64,000 nt of DNA, from the NCBI GenBank assembly GCA_963755055.1, contig CAVWIS010000022.1:310001-374000 (forward strand). Direction: 5' to 3'. Below, one piece after another: positions 9,149 to 17,968 of this stretch. The stretch's first letter is position 1. Every line of letters begins with the position of its first letter. Under the pieces are notes generated by a model. It had not been told where the DNA came from and ran no database searches. It saw only the letters and a list, made by a program, of their open reading frames with translations. A program made the translations under genes and the position numbers. Origin of the DNA: AP-16 sp963755055. Lineage in GTDB: Bacteria; Pseudomonadota; Alphaproteobacteria; Rhizobiales; Xanthobacteraceae.

Positions 9149-11119
9149 ATGTGCGGCATTGCCGGTTATTTCGGGACGCCGGACGCGACGCTGCCGCCGC
9201 GCCTGCTGCTGCGGCGGATGACCGACGCCATCGTGCATCGCGGCCCGGACGCCAGCGGGGTTTTCGTCGGCGACGGGGCAGGCCTCGGGCATGCACGGCT
9301 GAGCATCATCGACCTCGCCACCGGCCAGCAGCCGATGAGCAATGCCGACGGGACTGTCTGGCTGTCGTTCAACGGCGAGATCTTCAATTACGTCGAGCTG
9401 CGCCACGATCTGATCGCGCGCGGCCATCGCTTCCGCACCGATTCCGACACCGAGGTCATCCTGCATCTCTACGAGGAGCGCGGAGCGGACTGCGTCGACG
9501 CGTTCAACGGCGATTTCGCCTTCGCGCTGTGGGACAGCCGCACCCGGCGATTCATGCTGGCGCGCGACCGCATGGGCGTGCGTCCGCTGTATTACGCAAT
9601 CGATCGCGGCTGCCTCTACTTTGCCTCCGAGGCCAAGGCGCTGATGGAGGTGCCGGGTATCACCGCCGAGCTCGATCCGATCGGGCTCGACCAGATTTTC
9701 ACGTTCTGGTTTCCGCTGGCGCCGCGCACGCCGTTCCGCAACATCCTCGAGCTGCCGCCGGCACACCTGCTGGTCGGCGAGTCCGGACGCTTCGCGGTGC
9801 GCCCCTATTGGCGGCTCGCCTACCCGGAGATCGGCGACGACGGCGCGCTCGATCGCCGCGGCGAAGCCAGGATCGCCGAGGAGCTGGAGGCACTGCTCCT
9901 CGACGCCACCCGCATCCGGCTGCGCTCCGACGTGCCGGTCGGCGCCTATCTGAGCGGGGGCCTGGATTCGTCGATCATCACCGCGGCGGTCGGCAAGCTC
10001 GCACCCGAGCGCCTGCGCACGTTCTCGGTAACCTTCGATACGCCGGAATTCGACGAAAGCGCCTATCAGCAGGAGATGGTCCGCGCGCTCGGAACCGAGC
10101 ATGACCGGATCGCCTGCACGCCGGCGGACATCGCCGAGGTGTTTCCCGCCGTCATTCGTCATGCCGAGCGGCCGATTCTGAGGACCGCACCGGCGCCGCT
10201 CATCATGCTGTCCGACCTCGTGCACCGCAGCGGCTACAAGGTCGTGCTGACCGGCGAGGGCGCCGACGAGGTTTTCGCCGGCTACGACATCTTCAAGGAA
10301 GCAAAACTCCGCCGCTTCTGCGCCCGCCAGCCGCAGTCGCGCTTCCGTCCGCTGCTGTTCCGCCGGCTCTATCCGTATCTGCCGGGCCTGCAGGGACAGT
10401 CGCAGAAATATCTCGAGGCGTTCTTCGCCAGCGGTCTCGGCGAGACCGGCGACCCGCTGTTCTCCCATGCCCCGAGATTCCGCACCACCGCGGGCGCCAA
10501 GAAGTTCTTTTCCGCCGAGCTGCGCCGGGCGCTCGACGGCTACGACGCGGTGGCCGAGCTGCGCGACAGCCTGCCGGCCGAGTTCGCCCGCTGGCATCCG
10601 CTGTCGCAGGCCCAGTATCTCGAGACCGCCCACCTGCTGCCCGGCTACATCCTGTCCTCGCAGGGCGATCGCGTCGCCATGGCGCATGCCGTGGAGGGGC
10701 GCTTCCCGTTCCTCGATCATCGCGTGGTGGAGTTCGCCGCGCGCATTCCGCCCAGCCTGAAGATCCGCGGCCTGCGCGAGAAACACATCCTGCGCCAGAG
10801 CGCCAGGGACCTCGTCCCCGGCTCCATCGGCAACCGACCGAAACAGCCCTACCGGGCGCCCGACAGCCAGTCGTTCTTCGGCGCCGGTGCGCCGGCCTAC
10901 GTGGCGGCTAGCCTCGCCGGGCCGGCAATCGCCGGTGCCGGCTATTTCGACCCGCGCGCGGTCGACAAGCTCGCCGCCAAGTGCCGCGCCAACAGTTTTG
11001 TCGGCTTCCGCGACAACATGGCCCTGGTCGGCGTGCTGTCGACGCAGCTGTGGCACCGCCAGTTCGTCCGCAACGCGGAGGCGAGCGCATCGCCTGCCGC
11101 ATCGCATCTCGTCGCCTGA
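9149..11119 (+). CDS. Glutamine-dependent asparagine synthase-like amidotransferase
   Basis: AsnB-family enzyme of 656 residues. It begins MCGIAGYFG, so Cys2 is the glutaminase nucleophile. The N-terminal Ntn glutaminase domain (about 1-220) contains RGPDASG and SFNGEIFNYVELR. The C-terminal synthetase domain has the ATP pyrophosphatase loop VGAYLSGGLDSSIIT near residue 270 and VLTGEGADEVFAGYD. Both active sites look complete. The enzyme hydrolyses glutamine and transfers ammonia to an AMP-activated carboxylate. With a carrier protein gene 13 bp downstream, the acceptor is more likely a pathway intermediate than free aspartate (inference). Confidence 0.9.
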   Translation: MCGIAGYFGTPDATLPPRLLLRRMTDAIVHRGPDASGVFVGDGAGLGHARLSIIDLATGQQPMSNADGTVWLSFNGEIFNYVELRHDLIARGHRFRTDSDTEVILHLYEERGADCVDAFNGDFAFALWDSRTRRFMLARDRMGVRPLYYAIDRGCLYFASEAKALMEVPGITAELDPIGLDQIFTFWFPLAPRTPFRNILELPPAHLLVGESGRFAVRPYWRLAYPEIGDDGALDRRGEARIAEELEALLLDATRIRLRSDVPVGAYLSGGLDSSIITAAVGKLAPERLRTFSVTFDTPEFDESAYQQEMVRALGTEHDRIACTPADIAEVFPAVIRHAERPILRTAPAPLIMLSDLVHRSGYKVVLTGEGADEVFAGYDIFKEAKLRRFCARQPQSRFRPLLFRRLYPYLPGLQGQSQKYLEAFFASGLGETGDPLFSHAPRFRTTAGAKKFFSAELRRALDGYDAVAELRDSLPAEFARWHPLSQAQYLETAHLLPGYILSSQGDRVAMAHAVEGRFPFLDHRVVEFAARIPPSLKIRGLREKHILRQSARDLVPGSIGNRPKQPYRAPDSQSFFGAGAPAYVAASLAGPAIAGAGYFDPRAVDKLAAKCRANSFVGFRDNMALVGVLSTQLWHRQFVRNAEASASPAASHLVA

Positions 11120-11132
11120 AAAGGAGATCGCA

Positions 11133-11399
11133 ATGACCAACGACATCGAGCATCAGGTGCGACAGTTCATCGAGGACAATTTCCTGTTCCGGGAGGATCA
11201 CGCCTCCCTGTCGGACACCGAGTCGCTGCTCGATGCCGGCTTGATCGACTCGACCGGCATCCTCGAGCTGGTGGCGTTCCTCGAATCGCAGTTCGGCATC
11301 CGCGTCGCCGATGCCGAGATCGTTCCCGACAATCTCGACACGCTCAAGGCGATCGTCGCCTACGTGAAGGGCCGGCTGCCGGAGACCGCGGCAGCCTAG
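11133..11399 (+). CDS. Acyl carrier protein
   Basis: Stand-alone carrier protein of 88 residues. The segment LLDAGLIDSTGILELVAFLE contains the DSxG-type site (Asp-Ser-Thr) whose serine would take the phosphopantetheine arm, followed by the usual helix II. FGIRVADAEIVPDNLDTLKAIVAYV matches helices III-IV. A strong site, AAGGAGATC, precedes the ATG. It is coupled to the amidotransferase gene (13-bp gap) and precedes an AMP-forming ligase, a standard arrangement for loading a carboxylic or amino acid onto a dedicated carrier. Confidence 0.88.
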   Translation: MTNDIEHQVRQFIEDNFLFREDHASLSDTESLLDAGLIDSTGILELVAFLESQFGIRVADAEIVPDNLDTLKAIVAYVKGRLPETAAA

Positions 11400-11511
11400 C
11401 GCATGTCCCGGCGAAGCGTGCGCGGTTCGCCGGCAAGAACATGCGCCGCACAAGGATGAGGATTTGACGCCGTCGTCCCGGCGACGGCGAGACAGCAAGA
11501 AGAGAAACATC

Positions 11512-13059
11512 ATGCGGATCGAGCAGTTCCTGCGCGACAGCGCGACGCGGTTCTCCGGCAAGGCCTTCCTGGTCGCCGGCGGCCGGCGTTTGACCTTCGG
11601 CGAGCTCGACGCGGCATCGGACCGGCTGGCGGTGGCGCTCGCGCGGCGCGGGCTCGGGCGCGGCGATCGCGTGGTCATCTTCATGGACAACTGCGCCGAG
11701 GCCGTCATCGCGATCTTTGCGGTGCTCAAGGCCGGCGCGGTGTTCTGCCCGATCAATCCGTCGACCAAGGCCGACAAGCTCGCCTACGTGATCAACAACT
11801 GCCGCGCCGCCGCGCTGATCACGCTCGACCGCCTGCTCGCGGTGGCGAACGCCGCGGTGGCGGCGGCGCCGTCGGTTGCCCTCACTGTCGTCTCCGGCAA
11901 CGGCAGCATGCCGGCGGGCGGCGCCATGAGCTTCGAGACGGCGCTCGCCACCGAGCCCGACGCCCGGCCGGCGCATCCGGGCATCGACATCGATCTCGCG
12001 ATGCTCATCTACACGTCAGGCTCGACCGGGTTTCCCAAGGGCGTGATGATGTCGCACCAGAACGTCGACGCCGCCGCCACCTCGATCACCACCTACCTGG
12101 AGAACACCGCAGACGACGTCATTCTCAACGTGCTGCCGATCTCGTTCGATTACGGGCTCTACCAGGTGCTGATGGCCGCCAAGGTCGGCGCCACCCTGGT
12201 GCTGGAAAAATCCTTCGCCTACCCGCAGGTGATCTTCGAGCGCATGGCCGCCGAGCGCGTCACCGGCCTGCCGCTGGTGCCGACCATGGCGGCGATCATC
12301 CTGCAGATGAAGGATCTTGGGCCCGACGCCTTTCCGCATCTGCGCTATGTCACCAACACGGCCGCGGCGCTGCCGCCTGCCCATATCGAGCGGCTCAGGC
12401 AGCTTTTTCCGACCGCCAAGGTTTTCTCGATGTATGGGCTCACCGAGTGCAAGCGTTGCACCTATCTGCCGCCCGCCGAGCTCGACCGGCGTCCGGGATC
12501 GGTCGGCATCGCCATCCCCAACACCGAGGCCTATGTGGTCGACGACAGCGGCGAGCGCTGCGCGCCGGGGGTCGTCGGCGAACTGGTGATCCGCGGCGCC
12601 CACGTGATGAAGGGCTACTGGGAGGATGCGGCGGCGACCGACCGGGCGCTGCGGCCCGGCCGCCATGCCTGGGAGAAGGTGCTGCATACCGGCGACCTCT
12701 TCCGCACCGACCCGGAGGGCTACCTCTATTTCGTCGGCCGCAAGGACGACATCATTAAGACGCGCGGCGAGAAGGTGAGCCCCAAGGAGGTCGAGAACGT
12801 CCTCTACGGCCTCGCCGGGGTGCGCGAGGCGGCGGTCATCGGCGTTGCCGATCCGGTCCTCGGCCAGGCCATCAAGGCGGTGGTCGCCACCACGCCGGAC
12901 TGCGGCCTCGTCGCCCAGGACATCATCCGCCACTGCGCAAAATATCTGGAAGATTTCATGGTGCCGAAGGTCGTGGAGTTCCGCGACCGCCTGCCGAAGA
13001 CCGAGTCGGGCAAGATCAGCCGCCGCGAGGTCGAGGCCTTGAACCTGGAGCCCGCATGA
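11512..13059 (+). CDS. AMP-forming acyl/aminoacyl ligase loading the carrier protein
   Basis: Class I adenylate-forming enzyme of 515 residues. Motifs in order are the P-loop-like YTSGSTGFPKGVMMSHQN near residue 168, MYGLTECKR near 308, TGDLFRTDPEGYLYFVGRKDD near 400 and the C-terminal lysine motif PKTESGKISRREVE. It would activate a carboxylate with ATP and transfer it to CoA or, given the adjacent gene, to the carrier protein's pantetheine. The ATG at 11512 follows AAGAAGAGAAAC and starts at the usual MRIEQFLRDSATRF; the frame is open further upstream without family similarity. The stop overlaps the next start. Confidence 0.9.
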   Translation: MRIEQFLRDSATRFSGKAFLVAGGRRLTFGELDAASDRLAVALARRGLGRGDRVVIFMDNCAEAVIAIFAVLKAGAVFCPINPSTKADKLAYVINNCRAAALITLDRLLAVANAAVAAAPSVALTVVSGNGSMPAGGAMSFETALATEPDARPAHPGIDIDLAMLIYTSGSTGFPKGVMMSHQNVDAAATSITTYLENTADDVILNVLPISFDYGLYQVLMAAKVGATLVLEKSFAYPQVIFERMAAERVTGLPLVPTMAAIILQMKDLGPDAFPHLRYVTNTAAALPPAHIERLRQLFPTAKVFSMYGLTECKRCTYLPPAELDRRPGSVGIAIPNTEAYVVDDSGERCAPGVVGELVIRGAHVMKGYWEDAAATDRALRPGRHAWEKVLHTGDLFRTDPEGYLYFVGRKDDIIKTRGEKVSPKEVENVLYGLAGVREAAVIGVADPVLGQAIKAVVATTPDCGLVAQDIIRHCAKYLEDFMVPKVVEFRDRLPKTESGKISRREVEALNLEPA

Positions 13060-14111
13060 TGATGAGCGAGGCGATGCTCGAGACCCTGGAGCGGGCGATC
13101 CGCCAGGAGCCGGCGCCGGCCCCCCCGGCGTTTTCCGCCGACACGCTGCGCCTCGACCCGATGCGCGAAGCGGAACGGATCTGCCTGGCGATCCGCGACC
13201 AGGTGCTGCGCACCTTGCGCCGCCGCGGGGCGGTGGTGGGCCTGTCGGGCGGCATCGATTCGAGCGTGACTGCGGCGCTGTGCGCGACCGCCTTCGGGCC
13301 GGAGAACGTGCTCGCGGTGTTCATGCCGGAGAAGGATTCCGACGCCGACAGCCTGCATCTCGGGCGCCTGGTGGCGGAGGGGCTCGGGCTGCGCAGCGTC
13401 GTCGAGGATATCGAGCCGGTGCTCACCGCGTCCGGCTGCTATCGGCGCCGCGACGACTGCATCCGCCGGATCGTTCCCGACTTCGGGACCGGCTGGGGCT
13501 GCAAGGTGGTGCTCGCCAACGCGCTCAACAATCGCGGCTACAACATCACGTCCCTGGTGGTGCAGTCACCCGACGGGCAGCGGCGGCAGATGCGCATGCC
13601 GCTCGACGTCTATCTGGGGATCGTCGCCGCCACCAACATGAAGCAGCGCACCCGCAAGCAGATCGAGTACTACCACGCCGACCGGCTCAACTACGCGGTC
13701 GCCGGCACGCCCAACCGGCTCGAATACGACCAGGGATTCTTCGTCAAGAACGGCGACGGGGCGGCCGACTTCAAGCCGATCGCCCATCTCTACAAGAGCC
13801 AGGTCTACCAGCTCGCCGAATATCTCGGCATCCCCGAGGAGATCCGCCGGCGGCCGCCGACCACCGACACCTGGTCGCTCGCCCAGACCCAGGACGAGTT
13901 CTACTTCTCGCTGCCCTATCACCTGATGGATCTGTGCCTCTACGGCCTGAACCATGGCGTCGCCGCCGATGCGGTGGCCCGGGAGGCCGGGCTGACCCGC
14001 GAGCAGGTCCATCTGGTGTGGCGGGACATCGCCGCCAAGCGCAAGGCCACGCGCTACCTCCACGAATCCGCGCTGCTGGTCGAGCCGGTGCTCGAGCTGG
14101 CGGCAGGCTGA
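13056..14111 (+). CDS. NAD-synthase-family amide synthetase
   Basis: Member of the NadE/ATP-pyrophosphatase family, 351 residues, without a glutaminase domain. The PPi loop GLSGGIDSSVTAALCA is near residue 65. NYAVAGTPNRLEYDQGFFVKNGDGAADFKPIAHLYKSQVY (given as one conserved stretch in two parts, NYAVAGTPNRLEYDQGFF and GDGAADFKPIAHLYKSQVY) matches the ammonia/NaAD site of NadE. It is about 75 residues longer than ordinary ammonia-dependent NadE, with an unusual insertion around residues 125-190. Its ATG overlaps the ligase stop, and ATGATGATG offers three possible starts. The context suggests a biosynthetic amidation rather than housekeeping NAD synthesis (inference). Confidence 0.8.
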   Translation: MMMSEAMLETLERAIRQEPAPAPPAFSADTLRLDPMREAERICLAIRDQVLRTLRRRGAVVGLSGGIDSSVTAALCATAFGPENVLAVFMPEKDSDADSLHLGRLVAEGLGLRSVVEDIEPVLTASGCYRRRDDCIRRIVPDFGTGWGCKVVLANALNNRGYNITSLVVQSPDGQRRQMRMPLDVYLGIVAATNMKQRTRKQIEYYHADRLNYAVAGTPNRLEYDQGFFVKNGDGAADFKPIAHLYKSQVYQLAEYLGIPEEIRRRPPTTDTWSLAQTQDEFYFSLPYHLMDLCLYGLNHGVAADAVAREAGLTREQVHLVWRDIAAKRKATRYLHESALLVEPVLELAAG

Positions 14112-14132
14112 CGACTGTCGGAGAAAAATGGC

Positions 14133-14152
14133 GAGCCGAGCATCCTCGGCTC
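14133..14152 (+). terminator. Hairpin after the five-gene cluster
   Basis: GAGCCGAG and CTCGGCTC form an 8-bp stem with a 4-nt loop 22 bp after the nadE-like stop. No T-run follows, so termination is only probable. Confidence 0.4.
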
Positions 14153-14260
14153 CTGCAGAAAATCACGCCGTCGTGCGCAGCGACGTCTTGGCTTAGAGGC
14201 CAGGAAGCGTCCCCGGGCCATCAAGACGACAGCCGGGGCAACAAACAGAACCGGGCGTGG

Positions 14261-14283
14261 ATGGCCGTGGCGGGCACGGCCAT
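14261..14283 (-). terminator. Hairpin downstream of the XRE regulator gene
   Basis: ATGGCCGTG and CACGGCCAT form a perfect 9-bp stem with a GCGGG loop, between the convergent nadE-like and XRE genes. It is a likely bidirectional stop for both units. Confidence 0.45.
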
Positions 14284-14298
14284 GACGCAAGAGCCCGG

Positions 14299-14712
14299 TC
14301 AGCCGGCGATCTTCTCCGTGAGCTCCACCAGCGCCCTGCGCATTTCCGGGTCCTGGATGCGCGAGAAGGCGCGAACCAGCCGAACCGCGCCGGCAGTCTC
14401 GAGAAAGCCCAGACCGACATCGACCGAATCCGAATCGGCGTTGGCCGGCAGATCGGCCGACGTCGAGCCGGCGTAGAAGAAGGTGATCGGCACCTCGAGG
14501 GATTCGGCGACCCGCTGCAGCCGTCCGGCTGCCACCCGATTGGCGCCCTTCTCGTATTTCTGAATCTGCTGAAACGTCACCCCCAAGAGGTTGCCGAGCT
14601 CGGTCTGCGACAGACCGCGCTCCAGCCGGAGCGCACGGATGCGTTTGCCGATCTCCACATCCCGAGGGTCGCCACTACGCTTGTTTATCGTCACTTCACG
14701 AACACCAGTCAT
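14299..14712 (-). CDS. XRE-family transcriptional regulator
   Basis: DNA-binding protein of 137 residues. Residues about 20-75 form a Cro/C1 helix-turn-helix: IGKRIRALRLERGLSQTELG, then VTFQQIQKYEKGANRVAAGR. The C-terminal part (SVDVGLGFLETAGAVRLVRAFSRIQDPEMRRALVELTEKI) resembles the C-terminal region of alphaproteobacterial SinR/PhrR-like regulators. The ATG at 14712 follows GGTGAGGTGACG and is preferred over an in-frame GTG at 14718. It is convergent to the amide-synthetase cluster, so a role in its control is possible but not shown. Confidence 0.85.
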   Translation of the reverse strand: MTGVREVTINKRSGDPRDVEIGKRIRALRLERGLSQTELGNLLGVTFQQIQKYEKGANRVAAGRLQRVAESLEVPITFFYAGSTSADLPANADSDSVDVGLGFLETAGAVRLVRAFSRIQDPEMRRALVELTEKIAG

Positions 14713-15332
14713 CGTCACCTCACCACCTCGCCTCTGGAGACAGCTTATGGCTGCAGCTGCAGCCGTTCATTATTCGCACGATCCGTTGGAACGCGGAAGA
14801 TTTGCCGGGAGTGATCCGCGATTTGCGTCGGCGTTGAGATGCCGCGATCGAATGCCGGACTGCGCCGCGCGTTCCCTGGTCGCCAGAGCGCGACGACAGG
14901 ATCCCGCCGAGACGTCAACAAGAAAAAGCATCCGTATCTGTTTTCGTGGACTACCCTCATGTTCTGATAAGGCAACCGTTTCACGAGATCAAGCCGAATT
15001 CCGACCTGCATGCGGCTATGATTAAGACAAGCAGGGATGAATATTCAACCAGATCAGGCTAAGACAACGCCACCGGCCTCTGTGTGCAATATTGGATGAT
15101 GGCCAGCGGATGATGCTCGGCGCGACAGGTCTCGCAAGATTTGCTTGGGCGCCGGCTGTCTGCTCAACATTGCCTGCCGCTGTTCCGTGTCGCACCTTGC
15201 CGATGCGGATGTGGAGAATTTCTGCCGCGGCCCGGTCGTATGCGGTATTCGACTACGGGCGATTGTCGCCCGTAGTCATTACGCTGGGGAAGGGCGTCCT
15301 TTTCCCCGCTCCCCGATGAGGATTCCACGAGC
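14713..15332. other. 620-bp gene-free stretch with a perfect palindrome
   Basis: No supported gene was found between the XRE start and the Nudix start. The part at 14920-15080 is less GC-rich than the flanks and may hold the XRE promoter. The only clear structure is the palindrome at 15251-15277, listed separately. Confidence 0.5.
15251..15277. promoter_or_regulatory. Perfect 12-bp inverted repeat upstream of the Nudix gene
   Basis: GACTACGGGCGA and TCGCCCGTAGTC are separated by TTG. It lies 55 bp before the Nudix start. No T-run follows, so an operator or a leader RNA hairpin is more likely than a terminator. Confidence 0.5.
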
Positions 15333-15914
15333 ATGACGATTCCCGAGCCGCACGTCGAGACGCTCTATCAGGGTTTCAGCCGGTATCTGGTCGCCACGTT
15401 CAGGCAGCCGGACGGGCAGGCTGTTCGTCGCGAGATCGAGGATCACGGCAATGCGGTCTGCGTGCTCCCCTACGATGCCGGCCGGCGGACCGCGATCCTG
15501 GTCCGCCAGTTCCGGGCTCCGGTGTTCATTTCGGCCGCACAGGATGAGACCCTGGAGGCGATCGCCGGGCTCCTGGAGGGTCCCGACCCTGCGGCCTGCG
15601 TGCGGCGCGAGGCGTTCGAGGAGGCCGGGCTCAGGCTCGATGCGCTCGAGCATGTGGTGGCGGCCTGGACGATGCCGGGCATCTCGACCGAGCGCATAGA
15701 CCTCTATCTCGCCCCCTATGGGCCGGCGGACCGGGTCGGAGCGGGCGGCGGACTGGCCGAGGAGCACGAGCACACCACCGTGGTCGAGCTGGGGCTTGCC
15801 GAGCTCGCCACCATGGCAGATGCCGGAGAGCTGGCCGACATGAAGACGCTTGTGCTGGTGCAGACCCTGCGGATTCGGCGGCCCGACCTGTTCGGGGCTA
15901 CCGGGGCCAGGTGA
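15333..15914 (+). CDS. Nudix hydrolase, ADP-ribose/sugar-nucleotide pyrophosphatase type
   Basis: Hydrolase of 193 residues resembling NudK/ADP-ribose pyrophosphatases. The Nudix box is GLLEGPDPAACVRREAFEEAG followed by LRL; the REAFEEAG core is intact, but the upstream part is one residue shorter than the classical box, and Pro/Asp stand where the first Glu is usual. NAVCVLPYDAGRRTAILVRQFRAP is the typical preceding strand pair. RIDLYLAPY and a long Glu-rich turn follow. The 3' end overlaps that of the convergent yeiH-like gene by 17 bp. The substrate cannot be told from sequence. Confidence 0.88.
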   Translation: MTIPEPHVETLYQGFSRYLVATFRQPDGQAVRREIEDHGNAVCVLPYDAGRRTAILVRQFRAPVFISAAQDETLEAIAGLLEGPDPAACVRREAFEEAGLRLDALEHVVAAWTMPGISTERIDLYLAPYGPADRVGAGGGLAEEHEHTTVVELGLAELATMADAGELADMKTLVLVQTLRIRRPDLFGATGAR

Positions 15915-16974
15915 ACCCCGCGTTCATCGCCCACAGCGCGCCGGTCGCCGTCGCCAGCACCACCACGCTCACCGCGACCACGACCGCCAGGTGCCGCCAT
16001 CCGGCGCGGGTGATGTCGGAGAACGACGTCATCAGCCCGAGCGCCCCGATCGCCAGCAAGAGGCCCCACCGCGACGCCTCGACGATCGCCGCGGTCAGCA
16101 TCGGCGGCAGAATACCGGCGCTGTTGACCAGCACCAGGCCGAGGAAGACGAGGGCGAACAGCGGCACCGGCACCCGGCGGCGTTCCGCATGCGCCCCGCG
16201 TGCCGCGAAGAACCAGCCCACGGCGAGGACGACCGGCAGCAGCAGAAATACGCGAAACAGCTTGACGATGACCGCGCTGTTGCCGGCGGCGTCCGACACC
16301 GCATAGCCGGCGCCGGCGACCTGCGCGACGTCGTGGATGGTTGCCCCCAGCATGACGCCGGTCATCCGCTCGTCGAAGCCGATGAGCACGCAGAGCGGCG
16401 GATAGGCGAGCATTCCGAGCGTCGCCAGCGCGTTGACCGCCACCACCACGAAGGCGACGTCGGCGGCCTTCTCCTCATAGTCCGGCAGCACCGTCGCGGT
16501 GGCGAGCGCCGCGGAGGCGCCGCAGACCGCGGTGGCGGCGCCGGCCAGCGCCCCATAGGGCGCCTGGCGGCGGAACATCCGCGCGAAGGCGAGGCCGCTG
16601 ACCAGGGTGAGCACCATCGAGCCCACGACGATCAGGGCCGTGGCGGTGCCGAGCGCCGCGATGTCGGCCAGCGCAATCCGGATCCCTAGGAGGGCGACCG
16701 CGACGCGCAGCACCTTCTTGACGCAGAACGCGATGCCGGCGGCGAAGGCCGGACGGGCGGCGATGCGGTTGAGGGCGACGCCGAGGATCAGGGCGATCAC
16801 CATGGCGGGCAGCGTCAGCGGCCGCCCGGTGAGCGCGCCGAGCGCCGTCCGCACCGGCCCCTCGGCGGCGACCGCGAGACCGGCAACCAGCGCCGAGATC
16901 AGCACCCCGGGGGCAAGCTCACGGATCACGGCCCCAGAGGCCATGGCGGACGCGTCTTTGCTGGGAGAATCCAT
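15898..16974 (-). CDS. YeiH/UPF0324 family putative sulfate exporter
   Basis: Inner-membrane protein of 358 residues with about ten hydrophobic helices. Family marks are FCVKKVLRVAVALLGIRI near residue 85, AVCGASAALATATVLP near 150 and GATIHDVAQVAGAGYAVS near 215, where the HDVAQV segment is diagnostic of the YeiH family. Members are annotated as putative sulfate exporters on limited evidence. The gene stands alone and is convergent with the Nudix gene. Proximity to the sulfate-assimilation operon 10 kb away may be coincidental. Confidence 0.88.
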   Translation of the reverse strand: MDSPSKDASAMASGAVIRELAPGVLISALVAGLAVAAEGPVRTALGALTGRPLTLPAMVIALILGVALNRIAARPAFAAGIAFCVKKVLRVAVALLGIRIALADIAALGTATALIVVGSMVLTLVSGLAFARMFRRQAPYGALAGAATAVCGASAALATATVLPDYEEKAADVAFVVVAVNALATLGMLAYPPLCVLIGFDERMTGVMLGATIHDVAQVAGAGYAVSDAAGNSAVIVKLFRVFLLLPVVLAVGWFFAARGAHAERRRVPVPLFALVFLGLVLVNSAGILPPMLTAAIVEASRWGLLLAIGALGLMTSFSDITRAGWRHLAVVVAVSVVVLATATGALWAMNAGFTWPR

Positions 16975-17083
16975 TGCGAGCGAAGTATCCGCGGGCCGCC
17001 AGGGTCTTCAAGCTGTTACAGGCAAAAGCCGCCCAGGGGAAACGTGTTCTGCTCGCTTTCCACCGCCGGTGTTGCCGACACGT

Positions 17084-17908
17084 CTACCCGGTCGGGCCCT
17101 TGGCGAAGCGCGCGTCGCGCCAGGCAAGCGCGGCGCGCAGGCCGTCGCGCCGCGCCACCTCCATGAAGGCGAGCTTGTCGGGCGAGCCCTCGCCTTCGAT
17201 CGCCAGATCGATATCGAGCGCGGCGTCGAGCGCCTCCGCCATGCTGCGCGCCTCGTAGGTCTGGTTGATCGCACGCTTGGTCTGCCGCATCAGCGCCGGG
17301 TCGATCACCGCGAGGTGGCGGGCGAGCGCCAGGCTCTCCGCCTCGAGCCGGCCAGCCTCGACCACCCGATTGATCATGCCGATCTCGCGTGCGCGCATTG
17401 CGGAGATCCGGTCCTCGCCGGTGAAGATGATCTCCTTGGCGAGCTTTGGCCCCACCATCCAGGGCAGGATCATGGCGACGATGCCGGCACCGAATTTGAG
17501 CTCCGGCTCGCCGAAGAAGGCATCCTCCGCCGCGATCGTGATGTCGCACGCCATGGCGAGCTCGCAGGCGCCCGCCAGGCAGGCGCCGCGCACCGCAGCG
17601 ATGGTCGGCTTGGGGCAGCGCCAGAACCGCATGACCGCGTCGAAGTCGCGCCGCAGGATGCCGCGCCACTGCTCGGTGCCGCTCGGCCGCTTCTCCATCT
17701 GCTCCTTGAGATCGAAGCCGGAGGAGAACGCCGATCCGGCGCCGCTCACCAGCACGACCCTGACCCTGTCGTCGGCCTCGGCCGCATCAAGTGCCCGCCC
17801 GATGTCGCCGAGCATCGCCTGGTTGATGGCGTTGAGGCGCTGCGGACGATTGAGGGTGAGCCGGGCGATTCGGTCGGTGGTTTCGTACAGGATAGTGTCA
17901 AATGACAT
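17084..17908 (-). CDS. Enoyl-CoA hydratase/isomerase (crotonase) family protein
   Basis: Crotonase-fold protein of 274 residues. IARLTLNRPQRLNAINQAML is the N-terminal signature. GSAFSSGFDLKEQ near residue 65 and AAVRGACLAGACELAMACDI near residue 110 carry the two oxyanion-hole amides, and FFGEPELKFGAGIVAMILPW follows. An acidic residue in the GEPE segment could act as base. The start MSFDTILYE (ATG at 17908) is preferred to an upstream in-frame ATG at 17950. It lies directly downstream of ubiX on the same strand, so it may share its transcript. The exact substrate is unknown. Confidence 0.88.
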   Translation of the reverse strand: MSFDTILYETTDRIARLTLNRPQRLNAINQAMLGDIGRALDAAEADDRVRVVLVSGAGSAFSSGFDLKEQMEKRPSGTEQWRGILRRDFDAVMRFWRCPKPTIAAVRGACLAGACELAMACDITIAAEDAFFGEPELKFGAGIVAMILPWMVGPKLAKEIIFTGEDRISAMRAREIGMINRVVEAGRLEAESLALARHLAVIDPALMRQTKRAINQTYEARSMAEALDAALDIDLAIEGEGSPDKLAFMEVARRDGLRAALAWRDARFAKGPTG

Positions 17909-17968
17909 AGCGGTGGCCTTGGATTCAGCGAAGGACGGCCGGCGGGTCATCGGCGCATGTTGGCAGCG

